6,225 bases of DNA from Candidatus Portnoybacteria bacterium CG_4_10_14_0_2_um_filter_44_20. Lineage in GTDB: Bacteria; Patescibacteriota; Minisyncoccia; Portnoybacterales; GCA-002795985. The notes under the pieces are model-generated. The model was not told where the DNA came from. It worked only from the letters and a program-made list of their open reading frames with translations, and searched no databases. Positions 1-4,047 of this stretch are shown here, in pieces; position 1 is the stretch's first letter; every line of letters begins with the position of its first letter. The stretch covers positions 1-6,225 of the forward strand of contig PFOG01000108.1 in assembly GCA_002792395.1 (NCBI GenBank), given 5' to 3'. The position numbers were made by a program, and so were the translations under genes.

Positions 1-2
1 TT

Positions 3-36
3 GCCCCGTAGCAAGCCGAATGCTTTGCTATGGGGC
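3..36. repeat. Hairpin-forming inverted repeat at the left edge
   Basis: Bases 3-14 (gccccgtagcaa) pair with 25-36 (ttgctatggggc) over 12 positions with one G-T wobble, leaving a 10-base loop. There is no T-tract after it, so it is not an obvious terminator. It may be an intergenic repeat element or the 3' part of something that begins outside the window. Nothing in the stem or loop looks coding on either strand. Confidence 0.5.
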
Positions 37-61
37 CCGCCCGAGCGTCAGATTTCATTCC

Positions 62-80
62 TGCCGCGCGTAGCGCGGCA
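62..80. repeat. Short GC-rich hairpin
   Basis: tgccgcgc (62-69) and gcgcggca (73-80) form a perfect 8-bp stem around a 3-base loop. With the hairpin at 3-36 and the palindrome at 138-173 it makes three independent stem-loops in 170 bases with no gene between them. No role can be assigned from sequence. Confidence 0.5.
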
Positions 81-137
81 ACCATTCAGTTTTTTGTCAA
101 AAAATGTTCGAACAGAGTTGTATAATTCCACCAAACC

Positions 138-173
138 AAAACCCGCCCCCGCAGTACTGCGGGGGCGGGTTTT
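138..173. terminator. 36-bp perfect palindrome, likely bidirectional terminator
   Basis: The stretch is exactly self-complementary about position 155/156: an A4 lead, a GC-rich arm (cccgcccccgcagt), its exact complement, and a T4 tail. Read on either strand it is a very stable stem followed by a U-rich tail (minus strand continues TTTTGGTTTGG). It lies 58 bases after the stop of the minus-strand 3D-domain gene and could also stop plus-strand transcription from the left. A TATAAT hexamer at 121-126 just before it has no good -35 box at normal spacing. Confidence 0.75.
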
Positions 174-230
174 ATCATATTTTGCGTTTTATTGGCGTGC
201 CATTTTTAGCGCTTAACTGGCTTCTATAAA

Positions 231-827
231 TTAATCCAAGACCACAATTTCTGCCTTTTTGACGCCAAATTGGACAGCCAAAGACTTTGAGGGCATCCAG
301 ATATCGACTTTTCCGCTGTTACGCGCCGGCATGCGGTCTTCAACCACAAAGACTTTCTCGCCATACAAGGCGGGAATTTTCACCCGCGTGCCGAAACTCA
401 AGAAATTAGCGGCGATAATGCCGTCTCGCGTTCGCGTGCCCGCGGCGGTGATAAACGGCGAACTATCGGTTTCGTCCGGACTGCTGGAATAGGCAGTTAC
501 AACGGCAAATCGAGACTGCGAAGAACAATAAGGTCCGGTTTTAACAGGCGTTATCGGGTCGCTAACCTGAATCAAAGTATTACCCCCGAGTATCATCACC
601 TGATTATAAACGCTCTGCGCCGATCCGATATTCAACAACTGATCGCCATACTGCGGCAAATAATCATCGCTTATAGAACCATCCTGCCCGAAAAAATCCG
701 CCCAGGAATATTGCGGGAACAGAAATGTGTAAACAACACAAGCAATAAGAACCAGATAGGCGCCCTTTCTCCCGATTGTACTAGGAGGTTCGGTTAATTT
801 ATTGCCCATAAGTTGAATTAAATCCAC
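231..827 (-). CDS. Exported 3D-domain (double-psi beta-barrel) cell-wall protein
   Basis: The 198-aa product has a hydrophobic segment at about residues 23-40 ending in YSWA, consistent with a signal peptide or membrane anchor, then a low-complexity linker (44-105). The C-terminal ~90 residues match the 3D domain seen in MltA, YabE/Rpf-type and RlpA-like wall proteins: an opening VTAYSS strand, then D135, EDR (D164) and KVDIW (D175) as the three family aspartates, and the usual FG-x-K/R-x-x-x-V-x-V ending. Such domains bind or cut peptidoglycan, so the protein probably acts outside the cytoplasmic membrane; whether this one is catalytic cannot be told. The start is uncertain: GTG at 827 is the longest, and ATG at 809 (residue 7) also leaves the signal intact; neither has a clear Shine-Dalgarno. 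A promoter lies at 887-914. Confidence 0.82.
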   Translation of the reverse strand: MDLIQLMGNKLTEPPSTIGRKGAYLVLIACVVYTFLFPQYSWADFFGQDGSISDDYLPQYGDQLLNIGSAQSVYNQVMILGGNTLIQVSDPITPVKTGPYCSSQSRFAVVTAYSSSPDETDSSPFITAAGTRTRDGIIAANFLSFGTRVKIPALYGEKVFVVEDRMPARNSGKVDIWMPSKSLAVQFGVKKAEIVVLD

Positions 828-854
828 CCCACTGTGAGATAGGATGGATTTTTT

Positions 855-882
855 TAATTAAAAAAGCTCCCTTTCGGAGCTT
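855..882 (-). terminator. Rho-independent terminator of the amidohydrolase gene
   Basis: On the minus strand AAGCTCC (882-876) pairs with GGAGCTT (870-864) around a 5-base loop and runs into six T (865-860), continuing AATT then more A/T. It lies about 48 bases after the amidohydrolase stop codon. The plus-strand reading lacks a good T-run, so it is mainly a minus-strand terminator. Confidence 0.8.
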
Positions 883-886
883 CTCT

Positions 887-914
887 ATTATATTATAGCC
901 ACTGAAAAAGTCAA
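887..914 (-). promoter_or_regulatory. Promoter for the 3D-domain gene
   Basis: Minus-strand TTGACT (914-909), a 16-base spacer and TATAAT (892-887) make a near-consensus sigma70 promoter. Predicted transcription start is near 880, inside the terminator hairpin of the upstream gene, giving a leader of about 50-70 bases before either candidate start codon. A second TATAAT (897-892) overlaps but has only an 11-base spacing. Confidence 0.6.
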
Positions 915-929
915 GGTTTTGGGACAATC

Positions 930-2171
930 TTAAGGCTTTCTCAGTATCTTGCCTTCACCTAATACCAGCCGCGGACGCGCCGCTAAATGCAAAGGATTCT
1001 TGTCCCAGACAATCAAGCTGGCCAGTTTTCCCGGCTCAATTGTGCCCAGGATGTCATCAATACCCAGGATCTTAGCGTTTTTATAGGTAATCAACGAAAT
1101 CGCCTCCGCTTCGCCCATTCCTTGGATAAGAAAGAACTTAAGGCCCTCGCGGAGAAATGTTACAAGAACACCCGGATGGTCAGTCATTAATCCATACAAA
1201 GCTCTGGATTTCATTAAAAGGCCTGCATTCTTATAAGAAGCGTGTTTCAGCTCAACCTTATAAGCAAGAGAGTCAAGCGGCCCATAAACAATCGGGATAT
1301 TATTTCTCGCCAACTCATCAAAAATTTCTTGTTCAAAAACATCTCCCAGATGCTCGGCCGTAACCCTCAAGCCATATTTTTTTGCCAGTTCTACGAGAAA
1401 TAAGACATCGTCGGCTTTGTGAACGTGGCACTTAACCGTTTTGGCGCCGGAAAGAATCTCCAGTAAAGCCGCTTCTTCTAAAGAAAAACTTAATATATGC
1501 TTTCGCTCAATTGAAGATGTTTTTTCTCCAAATTCCTGTTCAGTAATCTTTTTGTCTTCCTTTTCTTTTATCAAAGCCCTCAACTTATTTTCTTTAGCCA
1601 ATTCAGCCTTCTCTTTCTTTCTTAAAAGGACGTCAAATTTTTGCGCCAAAAGGGCAGCAAGCCCCATGCGGCTATTGGGCCGCTCGCCCTTCCAATCAGT
1701 GGTCGAGCGGGGATTATACCCCAAAGCCATTTTGTAGCCATAGTCCTTGACCAGGGCATCTTTACGGTTACGGGCGAAGTTTTTGATGACCATCGCCTTG
1801 CCGCCGATCAGATTGCCGCCTCCGGGAACAACGCAGCTGTAGAGAACGCCGAAGTCCACCGCCTCAACAAAAGAATGGTCGTCAAAATAAATGCTGTCCA
1901 AAGGATTCAACAAAGGTAAAAACTGATTAGAATTGTCATTTGCCTCTTCTTCGACGCTCGGCTCTCCGTGCCGGCACATCCCGATATGGGAATGAGCGTC
2001 AATGAAAGCCGGCGTAACATACCCTTCGTAATAAAACCCGATGCTCCTGGGCTTCCCATTAATAATATCAATAACCTTGTCGCCTTCAATGATCACATAT
2101 TTCAGTCCGCGCTTGCCCTTTCCGTCAAAAAGCTCCGTTGCCCTAATAATAATCTGTTTTGAACCAGTCAC
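930..2171 (-). CDS. Metal-dependent amidohydrolase (imidazolonepropionase/dihydroorotase-like superfamily)
   Basis: The 413-aa protein has the full layout of an amidohydrolase: an N-terminal beta-sandwich strand set (6-50), a TIM barrel opening with FIDAHSHIG (H60, H62 as metal ligands), a GGGNLIGGKAMVIK loop (117-130), the strand KCHVHKADD (H249, H251), TAEHLGD (H274), and MTDHPG with D331 as the likely catalytic/metal aspartate. It closes with the family's GTIEPGKLASLIVWD strand (376-390). A lysine/glutamate-rich helical stretch lies at 180-227. The motif set resembles uncharacterised imidazolonepropionase-like amidohydrolases, which cleave cyclic amides, peptides or related C-N bonds; the substrate cannot be named. 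Start is GTG with AAGGAGGTG spaced 7 bases upstream. It is transcribed alone: own promoter at 2208-2236, terminator at 855-882. Confidence 0.9.
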   Translation of the reverse strand: MTGSKQIIIRATELFDGKGKRGLKYVIIEGDKVIDIINGKPRSIGFYYEGYVTPAFIDAHSHIGMCRHGEPSVEEEANDNSNQFLPLLNPLDSIYFDDHSFVEAVDFGVLYSCVVPGGGNLIGGKAMVIKNFARNRKDALVKDYGYKMALGYNPRSTTDWKGERPNSRMGLAALLAQKFDVLLRKKEKAELAKENKLRALIKEKEDKKITEQEFGEKTSSIERKHILSFSLEEAALLEILSGAKTVKCHVHKADDVLFLVELAKKYGLRVTAEHLGDVFEQEIFDELARNNIPIVYGPLDSLAYKVELKHASYKNAGLLMKSRALYGLMTDHPGVLVTFLREGLKFFLIQGMGEAEAISLITYKNAKILGIDDILGTIEPGKLASLIVWDKNPLHLAARPRLVLGEGKILRKP

Positions 2172-2176
2172 TACCG

Positions 2177-2185
2177 CACCTCCTT
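2177..2185 (-). promoter_or_regulatory. Strong Shine-Dalgarno deciding the GTG start of the amidohydrolase
   Basis: Minus-strand AAGGAGGTG, with seven bases between AGGAGG and the GTG at 2171. It is the clearest ribosome binding site in the window and fixes the start at GTG rather than an internal codon. Confidence 0.85.
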
Positions 2186-2207
2186 GTTAAAGAACCCTTT
2201 TTTTGTC

Positions 2208-2236
2208 ATTAAATCACGCCACCCATGAAAGTTCAA
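2208..2236 (-). promoter_or_regulatory. Promoter for the amidohydrolase gene
   Basis: Minus-strand TTGAAC (2236-2231), 17-base spacer, TTTAAT (2213-2208). Predicted start near 2201 leaves a leader of about 30 bases containing the Shine-Dalgarno. It is divergent from the plus-strand promoter at 2250-2278, with only 13 bases between the two -35 boxes, so one regulator could touch both. Confidence 0.5.
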
Positions 2237-2249
2237 GCTCAACGCAAGA

Positions 2250-2278
2250 TTGACAAAATCGGCTGCGTTTATTAGAAT
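2250..2278 (+). promoter_or_regulatory. Near-consensus promoter for the 125-aa gene
   Basis: TTGACA (2250-2255), exact 17-base spacer, TAGAAT (2273-2278). This is the best promoter match in the window. Predicted start is near 2285, giving a ~40-base leader before the GTG at 2325. Confidence 0.7.
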
Positions 2279-2324
2279 ATGAATTAGAATAAAAAAGTAT
2301 AAATAACCAACAAAAGGCATCTAT

Positions 2325-2702
2325 GTGGAAACAGAGTCCAAAGAAAACCTTAGTGCTTCGCCGCCAGAATCAGAGCCAACGCCTGATACCAAGTGGTTCA
2401 CCTTTTTTCAAGAGCTTTCGGAAAAAGGAGGAATCCAATGCGCTCTTGAGGGCGGCCTTCAAAGCGCCGCTAGAGATCCGGAACTATGTAAGGGGCGCAC
2501 CGCCGAAGGTACCATATTCTATGTCTGGCAGACCGAGGCATTCCTTATGCTCAAGATGGAGCAAAAAGACGATACGCTCGTAGAAGCCGTCAGCAAAACT
2601 CTTGGCTGCCAGCCATCCCGCTACCGCCTGGATCAAAAAAGTAACACTTATATAGCGGAATGGGAAAAGGATCCTTCGACACAAAACGACCGAAAAGAAT
2701 AA
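2325..2702 (+). CDS. Uncharacterised 125-aa soluble protein
   Basis: I do not recognise this family. The product has a polar, disordered N-terminus (residues 1-21, many E, S, P), then an apparently folded core from KWFTFFQELSEKGG onward that mixes amphipathic helix and beta-like stretches (TIFYVWQTEAFLMLKM, TYIAEWEK), with cysteines in QCALEGG, PELCKG and LGCQPS, and a charged tail. No signal peptide or membrane segment is seen. GTG start: AAAAGG lies seven bases upstream; an overlapping ATG at 2323 opens a different frame whose product looks non-coding. A near-consensus promoter upstream and a terminator 13 bases after the stop support a real single-gene unit, divergent from the amidohydrolase. 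Confidence 0.7.
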   Translation: METESKENLSASPPESEPTPDTKWFTFFQELSEKGGIQCALEGGLQSAARDPELCKGRTAEGTIFYVWQTEAFLMLKMEQKDDTLVEAVSKTLGCQPSRYRLDQKSNTYIAEWEKDPSTQNDRKE

Positions 2703-2714
2703 ATCCACAAAACC

Positions 2715-2756
2715 AAAAACGCCTCTGGAATCAGGGGCGTTTTTAATCCTTTTTTT
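2715..2756. terminator. Bidirectional rho-independent terminator
   Basis: A5CGCCTCTG (2715-2727) pairs with CAGGGGCGT5 (2732-2744) over 13 positions with one G-T wobble and a GAAT loop, followed by T-rich sequence to 2756. It ends the plus-strand 125-aa gene. On the minus strand the same stem is followed by TTTTTGGTTTTG, so it can also end the small minus-strand unit whose last reading frame stops at 2788. Confidence 0.85.
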
Positions 2757-2787
2757 ATCACTTTTCACAACCTAAACTACAGCGTGT

Positions 2788-2922
2788 TTAAAAAATAAAG
2801 AATATTAAAGAATCGCCAGCCTCAACGTACGTCAAAAACGACACCTTAACAGCTTTTCTTCCGCTCATCTCCTCAATGCCAGAAGAGAAACAATTCGTAG
2901 CGCGGATAAAAGCATCTCGCAA
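2788..2922 (-). pseudogene. Probable C-terminal part of a frameshifted small membrane protein
   Basis: The frame is open from just after a TGA (first sense codon at 2940) to TAA at 2790-2788. From the only plausible start, TTG at 2922, it gives 44 aa beginning LRDAFIRATNCFSSGIEEMS and ending in a hydrophobic LIFFIF tail. No ribosome binding site precedes the TTG; an internal ATG at residue M20 has GAGGAG directly abutting it, too close to work well. The frame begins exactly where the hydrophobic frame at 2936-3028 stops, in the +1 frame, so the two read as one 79-aa protein if one T of the pair at 2938-2939 is absent. It could be a real broken gene, a sequencing error, or a programmed +1 shift. 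Family not recognised. Confidence 0.35.
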
Positions 2923-2935
2923 GGCTACAACCGGA

Positions 2936-3028
2936 TTAACTCAAAATTGGCGGAATCATAATAACAAGACAACCGGCCATAACAACCATTATGCCAAGAA
3001 CTAATATAATTATAAAATCATTATCCAT
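2936..3028 (-). CDS. Tiny 30-aa single-membrane-span protein or N-terminal part of a 79-aa protein
   Basis: ATG at 3028 to TAA at 2938-2936. The product is MDND followed by an almost unbroken hydrophobic stretch (FIIILVLGIMVVMAGCLVIM) and PPILS, a textbook single transmembrane helix with a short acidic N-terminus. A minus-strand promoter lies 130 bases upstream (3157-3185) and a bidirectional terminator downstream (2715-2744), so the region is likely transcribed. No Shine-Dalgarno is visible. Directly after the stop, the +1 frame stays open to 2788 with protein-like codon use, suggesting this is only the anchor of a longer protein. The opposite strand ORF through this region is asparagine/histidine-rich, as expected for the antisense of a hydrophobic helix. 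Confidence 0.4.
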   Translation of the reverse strand: MDNDFIIILVLGIMVVMAGCLVIMIPPILS

Positions 3029-3071
3029 AAGTATAAAAATTTTAACTTGAGGGTGTTATCTTTTTATGAAA

Positions 3072-3094
3072 CCTCGGACTCTCTTCGCCCAAGG
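3072..3094 (-). other. Hairpin in the leader of the small membrane protein unit
   Basis: On the minus strand CCTTGGGC (3094-3087) pairs with GTCCGAGG (3079-3072) through eight positions including two wobbles, around the loop GAAGAGA. It sits in the middle of the ~120-base leader between the promoter at 3157-3185 and the ATG at 3028. It does not resemble a riboswitch class I know. Confidence 0.35.
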
Positions 3095-3156
3095 CACCGA
3101 CCTTTACGCAATGCAAAAAACGCAATTAATTTTGAGACAACTCTTATCCTACCCAT

Positions 3157-3185
3157 ATTGTAACACGTCGCATTTTCCTTGTCTA
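3157..3185 (-). promoter_or_regulatory. Promoter for the small minus-strand unit
   Basis: Minus-strand TAGACA (3185-3180), 17-base spacer, TACAAT (3162-3157): each box is one base from consensus. Predicted start near 3150, just past the terminator of the tRNA unit. It would drive the region containing the small membrane protein. Confidence 0.55.
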
Positions 3186-3203
3186 AACAAATTTATTCTG
3201 CCA

Positions 3204-3253
3204 AAACAAAAACTGCCTCGCATCCGCCGGCTGACGAACTGCGAAGCAGTTTT
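3204..3253 (-). terminator. Rho-independent terminator of the tRNA unit
   Basis: Minus-strand AAAACTGCTTCGCA (3253-3240) pairs with TGCGAGGCAGTTTT (3222-3209) over 14 positions with one wobble; the 17-base loop contains GCCGGC. The stem runs into TTTTTGTTTT. It ends the transcript carrying the tRNA-Arg and tRNA-His genes. Confidence 0.8.
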
Positions 3254-3259
3254 AGCGGG

Positions 3260-3300
3260 GTCTTGCCTCGAGCTCCTCGAGTCGAGCTCGGAGTCAAGAC
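3260..3300 (-). repeat. Imperfect hairpin with repeated CTCGAG/GAGCTC in the tRNA-His trailer
   Basis: gtcttg (3260-3265) pairs with caagac (3295-3300), and cgagctc (3269-3275) with gagctcg (3284-3290), separated by a small internal loop. The loop ctcgagtc repeats the CTCGAG hexamer also present at 3267-3272. It starts 10 bases beyond the tRNA-His 3' end and precedes the terminator; it lacks its own T-tract, so it may be a 3' trailer structure protecting or guiding processing. Confidence 0.55.
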
Positions 3301-3309
3301 TTATCGAAG

Positions 3310-3384
3310 GGTGTCCGGCCGGACTCGAACCGACAACCACCAGAGCCACAATCTGGAGCTCTGCCAAATTGAGCTACGGACACC
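3310..3384 (-). tRNA. tRNA-His(GUG)
   Basis: Minus-strand cloverleaf: acceptor GTGTCCG/CGGACAC, D stem GCTC/GAGC, anticodon arm CCAGA-TTGTGGC-TCTGG with anticodon GTG, T arm GTCGG-TTCGAGT-CCGGC. An extra G at -1 (3384) faces discriminator C73 (3310), the identity pair of bacterial tRNA-His. CCA is not encoded. It is the last tRNA of the minus-strand unit, 60 bases after the 3' piece of the interrupted tRNA. Confidence 0.95.
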
Positions 3385-3443
3385 ATGTTTGCACAACTAC
3401 TAACCATCAACCGTCAACTAATAACTAACTAATTCTAATTATG
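3385..3443 (-). other. Low-complexity spacer between tRNA genes
   Basis: On the minus strand this spacer is made of degenerate TTAGTTAG/TTGACGG/TTGATGG/TTAGTAG units. No promoter with good spacing and no reading frame was found in it, so tRNA-His is probably made from the same precursor as the tRNAs before it. Confidence 0.4.
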
Positions 3444-3463
3444 CGTCCCCGGCAGGACTCTCA

Positions 3464-3567
3464 CCCCGTACCTTTTGGTCTCCCCAGAGGGAATCGAACC
3501 CCCATCTAGAGCTTAGAAGGCTCCCGCTCTATCCGTTGAGCTATGGGGAGATAAAAAAGGTGCGGGG
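3464..3567 (-). repeat. Inverted repeat bracketing the inner tRNA
   Basis: Minus-strand CCCCGCACCTTTT (3567-3555) pairs with AAAAGGTACGGGG (3476-3464): 13 positions, one C-A mismatch. The repeat sits at the two ends of the insert in the outer tRNA. It would extend the inner tRNA's acceptor stem and at the same time hold the two outer T-arm halves side by side. Confidence 0.8.
3476..3550 (-). tRNA. tRNA-Arg(UCU), complete, with encoded CCA
   Basis: Minus-strand cloverleaf: acceptor CTCCCCA/TGGGGAG, D stem GCTC/GAGC, anticodon arm GGAGC-CTTCTAA-GCTCT with anticodon TCT, 4-base variable loop, T arm GGGGG-TTCGATT-CCCTC, discriminator A, then CCA in the DNA (3478-3476). It decodes AGA. It lies wholly inside the insert of the interrupted tRNA at 3444-3625. 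Encoded CCA is absent from both other tRNAs here and might be chance, since the A also belongs to the flanking repeat. Confidence 0.95.
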
Positions 3568-3646
3568 CGGGCCTGCAATCTACTCTTTAGAAGGGAGCCG
3601 CTTTATCCAGTTAAGCTACGGGGACCATTAGATTTCGACAGTGTTA

Positions 3647-3675
3647 AACATAACAAAAAATGACCATCTGGTCAA
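3647..3675 (-). promoter_or_regulatory. Probable promoter of the tRNA unit
   Basis: Minus-strand TTGACC (3675-3670), 17-base spacer, TATGTT (3652-3647), predicted start near 3640, about 15 bases before the interrupted tRNA. The -10 box is weak (4 of 6). The -35 box lies inside the dyad at 3661-3674. Confidence 0.4.
3661..3674 (-). terminator. Short dyad plus T-run: weak terminator of the pilus operon or operator
   Basis: Minus-strand TGACC-AGAT-GGTCA followed immediately by TTTTTT, about 40 bases after the last pilus gene. The stem is only five to six pairs, weak for a terminator, and it overlaps the -35 box of the tRNA promoter, so a protein-binding operator is an alternative. Confidence 0.4.
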
Positions 3676-3711
3676 ATCAAATCAACCTCGTTGCTCAACT
3701 AAATATCGGCC

Positions 3712-4023
3712 CTATTTAAATGGATCAGGCAAAGACTGGTCTATCTGCACCTCCTCGCCGAAGAGCGTTTTTTTATCAGCTAGGCGCAAAATAACTTCCC
3801 GATAGAGACCATGGTCAATCCTCGTCTCGTCTTCTTTTACATTTAAGTTAGAAAGGCGCTCGCCAACGGCGTAATAATTAAAGATCATCCCGGTTATCGC
3901 AAAGATTACCACCGCCAAAATAATAAAGACCAAAAATACCCGCTCATAACAATATTCACCCAAAACATTCAGTTTTTGGACAACCTGCTTTAGTTTCTCG
4001 GAAAAATCTTTACCGTTCATCAT
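3712..4023 (-). CDS. 103-aa single-TM protein in the pilP position of the pilus operon
   Basis: Residues 1-28 are cytoplasmic and charged, residues 29-50 form one transmembrane helix (VFLVFIILAVVIFAITGMIF), and 51-103 would be periplasmic, ending in SLPDPFK. It lies 24 bases after the pilO stop on the same strand. In proteobacterial operons pilP follows pilO and encodes a lipoprotein whose N-terminal tail, containing DPF-type motifs, binds PilN/PilO. This protein has no lipobox and no HR domain, but it shares the position, the membrane attachment and a DPF motif, so a functional stand-in is a reasonable guess, not shown. Two adjacent ATGs (4023, 4020) are possible starts; no clear Shine-Dalgarno. 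Confidence 0.8.
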   Translation of the reverse strand: MMNGKDFSEKLKQVVQKLNVLGEYCYERVFLVFIILAVVIFAITGMIFNYYAVGERLSNLNVKEDETRIDHGLYREVILRLADKKTLFGEEVQIDQSLPDPFK

Positions 4024-4047
4024 AAAATTAACGCGTAAAACTCGTTA

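Larger units (their letters stand above)
3444..3625 (-). tRNA. Second tRNA-Arg(UCU), interrupted between T-stem and T-loop by a 108-base insert
   Basis: The 5' piece (3625-3572, 54 nt) has GTCCCCG, TA, D stem GCTT/AAGC, an anticodon loop CTTCTAA (UCU), variable AGATT and the T-stem half GCAGG. The 3' piece (3463-3444, 20 nt) has TGAGAGT, T-stem half CCTGC, acceptor CGGGGAC and discriminator G. Joined, they give 74 nt with perfect 7-bp acceptor and 5-bp T stems. The insert (3464-3571) holds a complete tRNA-Arg. Oddities: anticodon stem GCTCC/AGAGT has a C-A mismatch beside the loop and a G-T pair at its base; T-loop TGAGAGT lacks the usual TTC; no encoded CCA. It may be a decaying pseudogene or a gene that works as two paired pieces. 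Confidence 0.65.

Noticed and set aside
121..126. TATAAT on the plus strand as a promoter
   Set aside because: The nearest -35-like hexamer (TTGTCA at 94-99) is 21 bases away, and the transcript would begin inside the terminator palindrome.
1..216. Plus-strand 71-aa reading frame at the left edge
   Set aside because: It passes through three hairpins including the terminator palindrome, has no ribosome binding site and no protein-like pattern.
1907..2089. Minus-strand 60-aa frame inside the amidohydrolase gene
   Set aside because: It lies in another frame of a well supported gene with conserved metal-binding motifs.
2323..2583. ATG-started 86-aa frame overlapping the 125-aa gene
   Set aside because: The ATG sits two bases before the GTG of the 125-aa gene, but the product is basic and low in hydrophobic pattern, and it ends well before the terminator that fits the GTG frame.
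2876..3004. Plus-strand 42-aa ORF
   Set aside because: Its Asn/His-rich second half is the antisense of the hydrophobic helix at 2936-3028; no ribosome binding site precedes it.
3149..3367. Minus-strand 72-aa reading frame
   Set aside because: It translates the tRNA-His gene itself and its trailer; the cloverleaf explains the sequence.
3066..3428. Plus-strand 120-aa reading frame
   Set aside because: It runs antisense through tRNA-His and its terminator; the product contains the typical false translation of a reversed tRNA (CPAGLEPTTTRATIW).
3464..3571. Group I or group II intron as the tRNA insert
   Set aside because: The 108-base insert is filled almost wholly by a normal tRNA plus flanking arms; there is no room for a catalytic intron core.
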